Made by a program: the position numbers and the translations under genes
Part shown: positions 10,780-19,729 of the stretch, piece after piece
Position numbering within the stretch: position 1 is the first letter of the stretch
How the letters are laid out: the number at the start of each line of letters is the position of its first letter
Notes under the pieces: model-generated
Database searches by the model: none
What the model was told of the DNA's origin: nothing
The model's input: only the letters and a program-made list of their open reading frames with translations
Origin: Pelagerythrobacter rhizovicinus
GTDB lineage: Bacteria; Pseudomonadota; Alphaproteobacteria; Sphingomonadales; Sphingomonadaceae
DNA: 64,000 bases
Assembly: GCF_004135625.1 (NCBI RefSeq)
Contig: NZ_SDPV01000001.1
Span: forward strand, 1,424,501-1,488,500
Direction of reading: 5' to 3'

Positions 10780-12066
10780 GTGACGCCACTTCCCGTTACG
10801 AGTGGGCTGATGACCGCCGCCTTTGTCCTTGCCATCAACATGTTCATAGCAGGTATCTTCGCCGTTGCCTTCGGCGTGGTCGCAGCCACCGATCCCACCA
10901 CGCGAGGGGCCAGGTGGCTGGCAGTCGGCTACGCAACCGGGATCGTGAGCATCCCGCTTGAGTTCCTGGTTCCCTATCAAGTGAACCCCGCTCCGGTCAC
11001 GATTGCGATCTTCCTGGTCTTTCTGCTCGCACTCACCTTCTGCTTGGTCGGGATCGCAAAGCACTACGCTGCAGCAGTTCCATGGATGGCGATAACCGCG
11101 ATCTGGGTAGCCAGCGTCCTGGCCGTGCCGCTTACCTTCAACCTCAGCTATGGTTCACTTCCGCGCGGACTGCTCTATCAATTCCCGTACTTCGCCATGC
11201 ATGTCCTGGTGGGTCTTGTCATCCTGCGCGCACGGCGGCGGCAGCCGCTGGACTTGCTGCTGTTCACTTTGAACGGAGCTGCCGCACTTCTCTATCTGTC
11301 CAAGCCCTTGATTGCGTGGATCGTGGGCACCGCGGCGACACCACAAGGTTATATGACGACCACCTATGCTGCTCTCTCGCAAAGCATCGGATCGGTCACG
11401 CTCGTAGCACTTGCGCTGGTTCTGCTGCTGGTCATGATGCGCGATACAGCGGCGGAAATGGCCGCACGCTCCGAAACCGACGCGCTTTCGGGCATCCTCA
11501 ACCGCCGCGGCTTCGATCTGCATGCCGAACGAATGCTGGCACGAGCCGAACGGGCAGATGAACCGCTCACGCTGGTCACGGCCGACATCGACCATTTCAA
11601 GCGGATCAACGACAAATTCGGCCACGCCGCGGGCGACGCCACGATCGCGCACGTTGCGAAGCTGCTCTGCGAGCCGGTAACGGGCGATGCTCTGGTGAGC
11701 CGGCTGGGCGGCGAAGAATTCGCTGTGCTCCTCGCAGGAGCGACCCTGGCGGACGGTCGCGGCTACGCCGAACGAGTGCGCGCAAGGCTGGCGGCCGACC
11801 CTCCCGTGCATCTCGGGGTCGACCAAATTGTCACGGCATCTTTCGGGGTCGCGCAGGTGACGCGTGGCGATACCCTGTTCGATCTCGCGCGGCGAGCCGA
11901 CGCTGCATTGTACCGTGCGAAAGCCGGCGGACGAAACCGAGTGAGCCTCGCGCTCGGCGAACTGTCGTCTGCGCCCTGCGGCAGCCTGCAGCAGTTTGCC
12001 GCGCCGAACCGCCCGGCCCCGGGTTTCCTCTCCACGGATCGCGAGTCCTCGCTTCTCCTTTCGTGA
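10780..12066 (+). CDS. Membrane-bound diguanylate cyclase (GGDEF domain)
   Basis: 428-aa protein that probably makes cyclic di-GMP from two GTP. The N-terminal half (about residues 10-205) has six or seven hydrophobic helices and no recognisable sensor family. The GGDEF domain follows, with SETDALSGILNRRGF at its start, TADIDHFKRINDKFGH, and the active-site motif RLGGEEF at about 309-315. The RxxD inhibitory site expected just upstream is absent (PVTGDALVSRLGGEEF), so product inhibition may be weak. The start is a GTG at 10780; the ATG at 10810 is a plausible alternative. It is the first gene inside the candidate island and stands alone, 248 bases before the ligase gene. Confidence 0.88.
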   Translation: MTPLPVTSGLMTAAFVLAINMFIAGIFAVAFGVVAATDPTTRGARWLAVGYATGIVSIPLEFLVPYQVNPAPVTIAIFLVFLLALTFCLVGIAKHYAAAVPWMAITAIWVASVLAVPLTFNLSYGSLPRGLLYQFPYFAMHVLVGLVILRARRRQPLDLLLFTLNGAAALLYLSKPLIAWIVGTAATPQGYMTTTYAALSQSIGSVTLVALALVLLLVMMRDTAAEMAARSETDALSGILNRRGFDLHAERMLARAERADEPLTLVTADIDHFKRINDKFGHAAGDATIAHVAKLLCEPVTGDALVSRLGGEEFAVLLAGATLADGRGYAERVRARLAADPPVHLGVDQIVTASFGVAQVTRGDTLFDLARRADAALYRAKAGGRNRVSLALGELSSAPCGSLQQFAAPNRPAPGFLSTDRESSLLLS

Positions 12067-12314
12067 CGAACTGGCGAGTTGCGGAGGCTGCGAAACGCCG
12101 CACCACCGCTGGGTGACGAAATGCTTCCGGTGTGGCGTCTAGTCCGGTTGGCGTACTGCGTTTTCCATCGCAGATGTGAGTTGAGACAGCCCCATCCGAT
12201 CAACTATCGGATCGTTCGCCCCCGGACAGGCGCAGCACGACCGGCAAAGGCTCCGTGAGGGCTGTTTTCCCGCCGCGGCGAGCGCTAGACCTCTCCAGCA
12301 CGGGAGAGGTTTGC

Positions 12315-13829
12315 ATGGTTCTGACGGTTGACCTTGTACGGCGTGGTGCGCTCCGGTGGGGCGAAGCCACCGCGGTCCAATGCGGGGATCACCGCTTGAG
12401 CTTCAGGCAGGTGGATCGTCTTGCAAACCGGTTCGCCAATGCGCTGGCCGGGCATGGCCTTGCACCGCAAGACCGCGTGGCGCTGCTCGTCGACAACGGA
12501 CCGCTTTCGATTCCGATCGACTTCGGTTGCCTCAAGGCGCGGGCAGTTCGCGTGCCGCTCAACACGCGCCTGTCCGACAGTGAACATCGTGCGATGATCG
12601 AGCAGACGCGGCCAAAGCTCCTCGTCGCCAGTGCAGGACTGAGCGAGCGTGGCCGGTCGCTGGCATCGTATCTGGGCATGCAGGTCCTCTGCCTGAACGA
12701 CGACAGCGCGGAGGAACCGGGTTGGCTTGCGGCGGCGTCGGATGCGGATCCCTTCCTCCCCACTCCGCCCGAGGACATTGTCCTCGCGCTGTTCACCTCG
12801 GGAACGACGGGAACGCTCAAGGCCGCACAACACAGCCAGGCGAGTTATGCCGCCATTTGTGCGAACATCCTTGCGAACCTCTCTTCGCCAAGGCGCGGCG
12901 ACGGAATGATTCACGCCGCCTCGCTGATCCATGCGAGCGGTACGTTCGTCCTCCCCTTCTGGCTCAGGGGTGGACGCTCGATCGTGCTCGAGGGCTTCGA
13001 TCCCGCGACTTATCTGGACGAGATCAGAGCTCATGAAGCCACGCACGCGAACCTCGTCCCGACCATGCTGCAGATGCTGCTCGACAGCACCCATGACAGC
13101 GACGTCGGTGCGCTCAGAAGCATCATCTACGGCGCCTCTCCGATGCCGCGGCCGGTGATCGAGGAGGCTCTGGAGCGGTGGGGGCCCATCTTCACCCAGT
13201 ACTACGGCCAGACGGAGGCGCCGCTCGCCCTCGCAGTCCTCGCAGCCGACGATCACGTCGGAGCCGACGCGCCCCTTGCGGCGTGTGGTCAGGTATCGAT
13301 CGACGTCGCCCTCGACCTGGTGGATGAGAGCGGCGAGCCCGTCGCTCCCGGGGAGATAGGCGAGATCGCCGTGGCCGGGCCCATGGTTCATGTCGGCTAT
13401 CTCGATGCGCCAGAGCTCGACCGGGAAACGCAATTGGAAGACGGTTTCATCCGCACGCGCGACATGGCCCGGTTCGACGAACGCGGCTTTCTCCATCTCG
13501 TCGATCGGACCAGCGATATGATCGTTACCGGCGGATACAACGTCTACCCGCGTGAAGTGGAAGACGTGCTGCTTACCCATCCCGGCATCGCCGAGTGCGC
13601 GGTGGTCGGTGCGCCCGATCCGAAATGGGTCGAGACCGTCTGCGCTGTCATCGTGCCCGCATCGGGCACCGACCTGACGCAGCAGGAGATCGACGGCTTC
13701 GTCCGGCAGCGACTGGCCGCACACAAAGTGCCGAGGCGGATCGAGTGGGCTCAATCGCTGCCGAAAAGCGCCGTGGGCAAGATCCTGCGCCGCGAACTGC
13801 GTGACCGTTTCCGGAGTGAGGCGCGATGA
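12315..13829 (+). CDS. AMP-dependent acyl-CoA synthetase/ligase
   Basis: 504-aa ANL-superfamily enzyme that would activate a carboxylic acid as acyl-AMP and transfer it to CoA. The phosphate-binding loop TSGTTGTLK is at residues 161-169, the YYGQTE motif follows near 300, then the hinge DRTSDMIVTGGYNVYPREVE, and the catalytic lysine in PKSAVGKILRREL near the C-terminus. The start at ATG 12315 is chosen because GGGAGAGG lies at 12302-12309; an upstream GTG at 12255 adds 20 atypical residues. The next gene, a crotonase, overlaps by 4 bases, so the two act together, for instance activating and then hydrating or isomerising an acid. The acid is unknown. Confidence 0.9.
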   Translation: MVLTVDLVRRGALRWGEATAVQCGDHRLSFRQVDRLANRFANALAGHGLAPQDRVALLVDNGPLSIPIDFGCLKARAVRVPLNTRLSDSEHRAMIEQTRPKLLVASAGLSERGRSLASYLGMQVLCLNDDSAEEPGWLAAASDADPFLPTPPEDIVLALFTSGTTGTLKAAQHSQASYAAICANILANLSSPRRGDGMIHAASLIHASGTFVLPFWLRGGRSIVLEGFDPATYLDEIRAHEATHANLVPTMLQMLLDSTHDSDVGALRSIIYGASPMPRPVIEEALERWGPIFTQYYGQTEAPLALAVLAADDHVGADAPLAACGQVSIDVALDLVDESGEPVAPGEIGEIAVAGPMVHVGYLDAPELDRETQLEDGFIRTRDMARFDERGFLHLVDRTSDMIVTGGYNVYPREVEDVLLTHPGIAECAVVGAPDPKWVETVCAVIVPASGTDLTQQEIDGFVRQRLAAHKVPRRIEWAQSLPKSAVGKILRRELRDRFRSEAR

Positions 13830-14596
13830 GCGGCACCGTGCAAAGCGAACGGCTGGGACCGGTGACAATCGTGACCATCGACCGGCCCGAGCGGCGCAAT
13901 GCAGTGGACCGTGACACGGCCGCAGCACTTGCCGCCGCCTTCCGCGCCTTCGACAGCGAGGACGAGGCAGCCGTTGCCGTGCTGACGGGCGCCGGGGGCA
14001 CCTTCTGCGCGGGCGCCGACCTGCGCAGCTTCGCGGAAGGGCGCGGCAATCGTGTGGAACCCGGCGGGGACGGACCCATGGGGCCGACCCGCATGATGTT
14101 GTCGAAGCCGGTGATCGCGGCGGTCGCGGGCCATGCAGTGGCCGGCGGCCTGGAACTTGCCTGCTGGTGCGATCTCAGAGTCGTGGAGGAGGACGCTATA
14201 TTCGGTGTGTTCTGCCGCCGCTGGGGCGTACCGCTGATCGACGGTGGTACAGTGCGTCTGCCCCGTATCGTCGGACGAGGCCGGGCGCTCGACATGATCC
14301 TTACCGGGCGGCCCGTGGGCGCGCAAGAAGCTATGGAAATGGGCCTGGCCAATCGGGTAGTAGCGAAAGGTGCCGCCTTGGATGCGGCGATCGCCCTCGC
14401 GCAAGACATCGCGCGCTTCCCGCAGGCCACGCTGCGATCCGACCGCCGCTCGGTGTACGACGGCGAAACCATGCCGCCCGACGCCGCGATTGCCGCAGAA
14501 TTCGCGCGAGGAGCGACGAACCTGGAGGAAGGCCGAACCGGCGCGGCGCGGTTTGCAGCAGGACGTGGGCGCGCAGGCGATTTCGAGGACATCTGA
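13826..14596 (+). CDS. Enoyl-CoA hydratase/isomerase family protein
   Basis: 256-aa crotonase-fold enzyme acting on acyl-CoA thioesters. The oxyanion-hole segments are present: GAGGTFCAGADLRSF (about 52-66) and AGHAVAGGLELA (about 101-112). The segment where classical hydratases have their catalytic glutamates reads RRWGVPLIDGG, so the exact reaction (hydratase, isomerase or other) is uncertain. Its ATG overlaps the ligase stop (ATGA), indicating translational coupling. Together with the ligase it forms a two-gene acid-degradation or modification unit. Confidence 0.88.
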   Translation: MSGTVQSERLGPVTIVTIDRPERRNAVDRDTAAALAAAFRAFDSEDEAAVAVLTGAGGTFCAGADLRSFAEGRGNRVEPGGDGPMGPTRMMLSKPVIAAVAGHAVAGGLELACWCDLRVVEEDAIFGVFCRRWGVPLIDGGTVRLPRIVGRGRALDMILTGRPVGAQEAMEMGLANRVVAKGAALDAAIALAQDIARFPQATLRSDRRSVYDGETMPPDAAIAAEFARGATNLEEGRTGAARFAAGRGRAGDFEDI

Positions 14597-14862
14597 GTCT
14601 GAGAGGCCATGCGCACGCGCCTCTGGGAGTCCGGTGCTTCGCGACGGCAACCTATGGAACCGGGCGGTCACCCGCCTAGCCGTCCACAGTGGACTGATGT
14701 CCGTTGAGGTGCAGGCGCTGCGTCCGCTTCCCTAGCTCAGCCGTCCCGACATGTGTGCTGATGTCATCAAGGCGTCACGGAGTTGCCCGTAGGGGCGCTC
14801 CGGAAACTCCTTTCGCCGAGTCGGCGCAGGGCTAGTCGCAGGAGCGTGAAAGAGCCCCTTTC

Positions 14863-15423
14863 ATGGACGGCAAGCGTGACACCATCGCTGCCTGGGTAGC
14901 GAGGGAAATCCTGCCCCATGAACAGGCGGTCCATGCCTGGCTGTCGCGGCGGTGGCGCGGTGCGATCGACCCCGACGACGTGATTCAGGAAGCCTACTGC
15001 CGGATCTCCAATCTCGGCTCGGTCGACCACATCGAGAATCCCGTAGGCTACTTCCGGCGAACGGTTCATGCGGTCGCGACGGACACGATGCGCCGTGCGG
15101 GCGTGATTAATTTCACTTCGATGACCGAAATGGAGTGGCTGGACGTCAGGGATAATGAGCCGCTGGCAGATCGGACGATCGAGGCGGATCAGGAACTCAG
15201 GCGCGTGGACGCCCTGCTTGGCGAGCTCGGCGAGGTCTGCCGCGAGGCCATCAGGCTGCGGCGGATCGAAGGATTATCGCAGCGGGAGACAGCCCGGCGT
15301 CTGGGCGTAAGCGAGGACGTGGTGCGCAATCACCTCGTCCGGGGGGTGAAGCGGGTGCTGCGAGCCATGGCCGATCAGGATGCTGATGGAAGCGAAGCGC
15401 AAAGAGAGCGGGCGAAAGGTTGA
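14863..15423 (+). CDS. ECF RNA polymerase sigma factor, FecI-like
   Basis: 186-aa extracytoplasmic-function sigma factor. Region 2 (DPDDVIQEAYCRI, about 39-51) recognises the -10 element and region 4 (GLSQRETARRLGVSEDVVRN, about 137-156) the -35 element. The neighbours downstream are a FecR-like anti-sigma factor and a TonB receptor with an N-terminal signalling domain, the standard cell-surface signalling trio. The sigma factor is expected to transcribe the receptor gene once the receptor is occupied. The FecR gene follows after 5 bases. Confidence 0.92.
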   Translation: MDGKRDTIAAWVAREILPHEQAVHAWLSRRWRGAIDPDDVIQEAYCRISNLGSVDHIENPVGYFRRTVHAVATDTMRRAGVINFTSMTEMEWLDVRDNEPLADRTIEADQELRRVDALLGELGEVCREAIRLRRIEGLSQRETARRLGVSEDVVRNHLVRGVKRVLRAMADQDADGSEAQRERAKG

Positions 15424-15428
15424 AGTGA

Positions 15429-16463
15429 TTGGCGATTTCCCGCTCCCTTGAATCGGTCGCGGACCAGGCTGCGGAATGGGCGGTGCTTGCCGAGTTCGGC
15501 GAGATGACGCCCGCGCGCCAGGCCGCACTGGATAGCTGGCTGGCAGCGGACCGTCGGCACCGCGGTGCATTCCTGCGCGCCCGCGCGGCCTTCTACGCGG
15601 TGGAAGATGCAACGCTGAAGACGAACGCGGCCGCAAGTCAGCCCCAGTGCGTCGCGGTTGCTTCGGACAACGACAATCGAGATGAAGAGTGCGCTGCCGC
15701 GGCGGAGCTCCCGCGGAACGGCACCCCCCTCAGCCGCAAAGTCGTTGCCGGAGGCGCCGCGCTTGCCGCTTCGATCGCGCTGGTGGTGAGCATGCCGGGC
15801 CTGTTGTTCTTCGATGACATCACCCCCGCCCCGGCTCCGGCTGCGGCCCTGCAGGCCATCGCCCTCGAAGACGGTTCCGTCGCCACCCTGGGCGAGGGCG
15901 CAAGAATCGAGGTCGCCCTCTCGTCCGATCGGCGCAGGGTCATGCTGCTCAGCGGTGAAGCCACTTTCCAAGTCGCTCCCGAGAAGTCGAGGCCCTTCGT
16001 AGTCCAGTCGGGCGATGTCTATGCCCAGGCGACCGGCACCATCTATTCTGTGCGGCGGGTCGGCACGGCAGGCGGTACCGTCAAGGTCACCGAAGGCAGT
16101 GTCCTCGTCTGGCAGCGCGAAGAACGCGATCAGGCGGTCCTGCTTCATGCCGGCGGCGAACTCACTCTCAAGCCCGCTCCGCGATTGCCGGCTCCGGCGC
16201 AAACGCTGCCCACTTCCCCCACTCCACCACTTCCGGAACTGGCGCAGTTCTCGTTCGACGACGTGGCAATCGCCTCCGCCGTCGCGCGATTCAACCGCGT
16301 CAACAGCACCAGGATCGTCGTCGCGGATCCGGCGATCGGCGACACCCGCATCGACGGCCTATTCGAAGCCGACAAGCCCGAACAGTTCGCGCAAGCCGCT
16401 GCCGCAGTAGTCGGTGGAGAAGTCGAGTATCGCACTGACACTATCGTAATAAAAATGAAATAG
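15429..16463 (+). CDS. FecR-family sigma regulator (anti-sigma factor)
   Basis: 344-aa inner-membrane regulator. The cytoplasmic N-terminal domain (ADQAAEWAVLAEFGEMTPAR, then LDSWLAADRRHRGAFLRA) binds the sigma factor. One membrane segment (about residues 100-122, GGAALAASIALVVSMPGLLFF) is followed by the periplasmic FecR domain (IALEDGSVATLGEGARIEV, then LLSGEATFQV). The C-terminal 75 residues (QFSFDDVAIASAVARFN onward) look like a small STN-type domain. The start codon is TTG at 15429, five bases after the sigma-factor stop. It should pass the receptor's signal to the sigma factor encoded upstream. Confidence 0.9.
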   Translation: MAISRSLESVADQAAEWAVLAEFGEMTPARQAALDSWLAADRRHRGAFLRARAAFYAVEDATLKTNAAASQPQCVAVASDNDNRDEECAAAAELPRNGTPLSRKVVAGGAALAASIALVVSMPGLLFFDDITPAPAPAAALQAIALEDGSVATLGEGARIEVALSSDRRRVMLLSGEATFQVAPEKSRPFVVQSGDVYAQATGTIYSVRRVGTAGGTVKVTEGSVLVWQREERDQAVLLHAGGELTLKPAPRLPAPAQTLPTSPTPPLPELAQFSFDDVAIASAVARFNRVNSTRIVVADPAIGDTRIDGLFEADKPEQFAQAAAAVVGGEVEYRTDTIVIKMK

Positions 16464-16559
16464 AACTAAGAGGTGATACTTTTATCCCTCGCCCCCTGAC
16501 CGAAATATCTTCAAGCCTCGTCAATGGCATTGAGGACATAAAACACAGGGGTGATCCTA

Positions 16560-19500
16560 ATGCCGCTTTTCTTCTCTCGATCGACTGCACTGCTGGCATC
16601 CGCTGCCGCCGCCGTGGCTTACCTGCCAGCCGCGGCGCACGCGCAAACCCGCTCATTCAGCATTCCGGCGCAATCGGCATCAACCGGCATTCGCACTTTC
16701 GCCCAGCAGGCGGGGGTGCAGGTCATCGCGGCAAGCCGGGATACCGAAGGTCGCACCACCAACGCCGTCCAGGGCGAACTCGATATCCGCGCGGCGCTCG
16801 ACCAGCTTCTGGCCGGAACGGACCTGACCGTCCGCTCCTTCAACGGCAAGGTCGCCATTCTGGGCGCGCTGCCGGACCAGGCGACTACCGAAGCAGCGGA
16901 AGCAATCGTCGTGACGGGATCGCGGATCGGGCGGCCCGAACTGGAATCCGCGATGCCGATCAGCGTGCTGTCGTTCGACGAAGCCGCCGCCGTCGGTCGG
17001 ACGGACGCCTACGACGTGCTGCGGCGCTCGCCGGTCATCTCCGCCGGCAACGGCATGTATGAGGAGCATTACCGATCAGCCGATATCGGGCTTGCCGCAA
17101 TCAATCTGCGCAACATGGGCACGAACCGCAGCCTGACCTTGGTCGATGGGCGGCGGCGCGTATCCGGGACGGCCGCCTCCTCGGCTGTCGATATCAACAT
17201 GATCCCGCCCGCCATGATCGATCGGATCGAAGTGGTGACCGGGGGCGCTGCAGCGATTTACGGAGCCGATGCCGTAACGGGCGCAGTGAACATCATCACC
17301 AGAACGGATATTGAAGGGTTCAATGTCGACGCCTACCAGGGAATCTCCAAGTACGGCGACGCCCCGGAGACCGTCGTCTCGCTGGCGACCGGCGGCGAAT
17401 TCGATAACGGCCGAGGCTCGTTCTCCTTCGGCGGCTCCTACCGCCGCGCCGATTTCGTGGCGAAAAAGGACCGCCCGTTCACCCAGAACAGGCTGTTCTA
17501 CCTCCCGAACCCCGACAACACAGGTCCCAGCGACGGAATCCCCGACAATGGGCTGAACAGGAACTACTTCTCGTTCTTCACCGGCGACAAGCCGGGGTTC
17601 TACATACCCGACAACCAGACGTTCTACTGGTACGCGGACGGCGAGCTCAAAATCGCGCAGTACGACAAGAACTGGGGCCCGCCGGGCGAGTTCTCCAATG
17701 GCGAGGGCGCCAATGATCCCTCGATGCGGAACTTCGAGCAGTTCGAGCCGCTGCGCAACGCTCAGGAATCCTACAGCTTCATTGCCGATGTCGATTACGA
17801 GATCGCCGACGGCATAACCTACAACGCGCGCCTCGATTACGGGCGCACCCTCGCCGACGGTGCAGACAATTATTACCGCGAGGACTCTCGCGCGATATTC
17901 AACCTCGGACACGGCAGTGCGGTCGCGCGGCTCGACAACCCTTACATGCCGGCCAATGTACGGGACCTGCTGACGAGCTTTGATCTCGATTCAATCCATA
18001 TCGACCGCTTCTATGTGAACTTTCCGATGATCGGGAACCACCACGATCGCGAGAGTCTCACGGTCTACCAGGACCTGTCGGGGACGATCGGCAGTTCACT
18101 CAACTGGGGCATCTTCTATCAGTACGGCCGCACGACGGACGATATCACCATCACCAACGTCCCGCGCTCGTCACGTTGGCTTGCCGCAAGCGATGTCGTG
18201 GCGAACCCCGTCACCGGCACGCCCGAATGTCGTGATGCCGAAGCACGGGCAGCCGGCTGCGTACCGTACGACATCTTCAGCTATCGCACACCCCTCACCG
18301 CGGAGCAGACCGCGTGGATCCTCTACGATCGCCATAGCCGGCGCGACAACGATCAGCAGATCGTCGGCGCGGGCCTGAACGGCACACTGATTAACCTTCC
18401 GGCCGGCGATCTGTCCTTCGCGCTCGGCGCCGAGCATCGCCGGGAATCCGCGACGACCACTGAGGATCCGCTGGCGCTGAGCGGCGAAGTCGCCAACGGC
18501 GCCACGATCACCGCGCAGCAGCCGATCGATGCCTCGATGAACGTCACTGAAGCCTATGGAGAACTGGTCATCCCGATCGTCAGGGACAGGCCGTTTTTTC
18601 GCCGGCTCGAGGTGGAAGGGGCCTACCGCTACTCCGACTACAGCTCGTTCGGGTCGACCCACACCTGGAAAGTGGGCGGCACCTGGTCGCCCGTCGACGG
18701 GGTGACGATACGCGGTGTTCGCTCGCGAAGCGTCCGCGCGCCGAACTTCGGTGAGCTCTATGCGCCGATCTCGGTCGGAGTCAGCAGTTCGTTCAATGAC
18801 CCGTGCCTCAAATCCAACTACAACCTGACGCCGACCCGCGCCGCCAACTGCGCCGCATTGGGCGTCCCGCCTCTCGACTTCTACTTCGACGGGATCGAGA
18901 TCATCTCGGGTGGCAACCCCGACCTCGAGCCCGAGACTTCGAACAGCACGACCATAGGCTTGGTCCTGCAGCCACGGTTCATCCGCGGCTTCGACCTGAC
19001 GGTGGATTACTGGGATATCCGCATCGAGAACATCATCACGTCCTATTCCGCGCTGCAGATGGCGCAGTTCTGCGTCGACCTGCCCGACATCGACAACTTG
19101 TTCTGCGGTAACATGAAGCGCGGCGCGGACGGCATTCCGGAGACGATCTCGACGCAGTTGGTCAATGCCGCGAGCATGGAAGCCCGAGGCGTCGACGTCG
19201 GCCTCAACTACGGCTTTCCGCTCGGCGCCGGCGACCTCGACCTGAACTTCGTGGGCAGCATTCTGCTCGAGCGCGAAACGCAGGCTATTCCGGAGATGAC
19301 CTCGAGCATCGTCAAATACGCCGGCGGGTACACGGACCCGCGGTTCCGCGGATCGCTGCTGATCAACTACACGATCGACGATTTCACCCTGTCGGCCGAT
19401 ACGCGCTTCATCAGCGCCTCGAAGTACGATCCCAACGTCGGGGAGGAGTACTATGAGATCAATGACGTGCCCGCGAAGGTCTACAACGACCTCGCAGTCT

Positions 19501-19655
19501 CTTATGCGATCGACGACGGAATGCGGATCGGCGCCGGAGTGAAGAACGTGTTCAACGTCTTCCCGCCCGCCCTGCCGGGTCTCTACGCCGGTGGAGGTGG
19601 ACGATACGACACCATGGGCCGCTACTTCTTCACCAGAGTCGGTTTCAAGTTCTGA
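16560..19655 (+). CDS. TonB-dependent receptor with N-terminal STN signalling domain
   Basis: 1031-aa outer-membrane receptor. The signal peptide ends near AAHAQ (about residue 28). An STN domain follows (about 32-102; SFSIPAQSASTGIRTFAQQA, then LDQLLAGTDLTVR), which contacts FecR in the periplasm. The TonB-box region EAIVVTGSRI, a plug (MGTNRSLTLVDGRRRV, then GGAAAIYGADAVTGAVNIIT) and a beta-barrel ending in FTRVGFKF complete it. ATG 16560 is preferred over the in-frame GTG 16551 because CAGGGG precedes it at good spacing. It forms a surface-signalling trio with the sigma factor and FecR. The ligand is unknown; the PHP and gamma-glutamyltransferase genes downstream suggest an organic substrate rather than iron. 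Confidence 0.93.
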   Translation: MPLFFSRSTALLASAAAAVAYLPAAAHAQTRSFSIPAQSASTGIRTFAQQAGVQVIAASRDTEGRTTNAVQGELDIRAALDQLLAGTDLTVRSFNGKVAILGALPDQATTEAAEAIVVTGSRIGRPELESAMPISVLSFDEAAAVGRTDAYDVLRRSPVISAGNGMYEEHYRSADIGLAAINLRNMGTNRSLTLVDGRRRVSGTAASSAVDINMIPPAMIDRIEVVTGGAAAIYGADAVTGAVNIITRTDIEGFNVDAYQGISKYGDAPETVVSLATGGEFDNGRGSFSFGGSYRRADFVAKKDRPFTQNRLFYLPNPDNTGPSDGIPDNGLNRNYFSFFTGDKPGFYIPDNQTFYWYADGELKIAQYDKNWGPPGEFSNGEGANDPSMRNFEQFEPLRNAQESYSFIADVDYEIADGITYNARLDYGRTLADGADNYYREDSRAIFNLGHGSAVARLDNPYMPANVRDLLTSFDLDSIHIDRFYVNFPMIGNHHDRESLTVYQDLSGTIGSSLNWGIFYQYGRTTDDITITNVPRSSRWLAASDVVANPVTGTPECRDAEARAAGCVPYDIFSYRTPLTAEQTAWILYDRHSRRDNDQQIVGAGLNGTLINLPAGDLSFALGAEHRRESATTTEDPLALSGEVANGATITAQQPIDASMNVTEAYGELVIPIVRDRPFFRRLEVEGAYRYSDYSSFGSTHTWKVGGTWSPVDGVTIRGVRSRSVRAPNFGELYAPISVGVSSSFNDPCLKSNYNLTPTRAANCAALGVPPLDFYFDGIEIISGGNPDLEPETSNSTTIGLVLQPRFIRGFDLTVDYWDIRIENIITSYSALQMAQFCVDLPDIDNLFCGNMKRGADGIPETISTQLVNAASMEARGVDVGLNYGFPLGAGDLDLNFVGSILLERETQAIPEMTSSIVKYAGGYTDPRFRGSLLINYTIDDFTLSADTRFISASKYDPNVGEEYYEINDVPAKVYNDLAVSYAIDDGMRIGAGVKNVFNVFPPALPGLYAGGGGRYDTMGRYFFTRVGFKF

Positions 19656-19683
19656 CCGATAGACATTTAGCGATGACAGGGCC

Positions 19684-19716
19684 GGAGCGGGGCAGGCCCC
19701 GCTCCGTCCCTCTTTC
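19684..19716 (+). terminator. Hairpin between TonB receptor and PHP gene
   Basis: GGAGCGGGGC (19684-19693) and its exact reverse complement (19696-19705) flank only two bases, giving an effective 9-bp stem with a 4-base loop, followed by GTCCCTCTTTCG. This is a GC-rich terminator-like structure with a weak T tract, 28 bases after the receptor stop. It may end or attenuate transcription before the PHP gene. Confidence 0.65.
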
Positions 19717-19729
19717 GACGAGTGATCCC

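Noticed and set aside
12285-13928. 547-aa minus-strand open frame
   Set aside because: Antisense shadow of the acyl-CoA ligase, which carries all ANL motifs in the plus frame.
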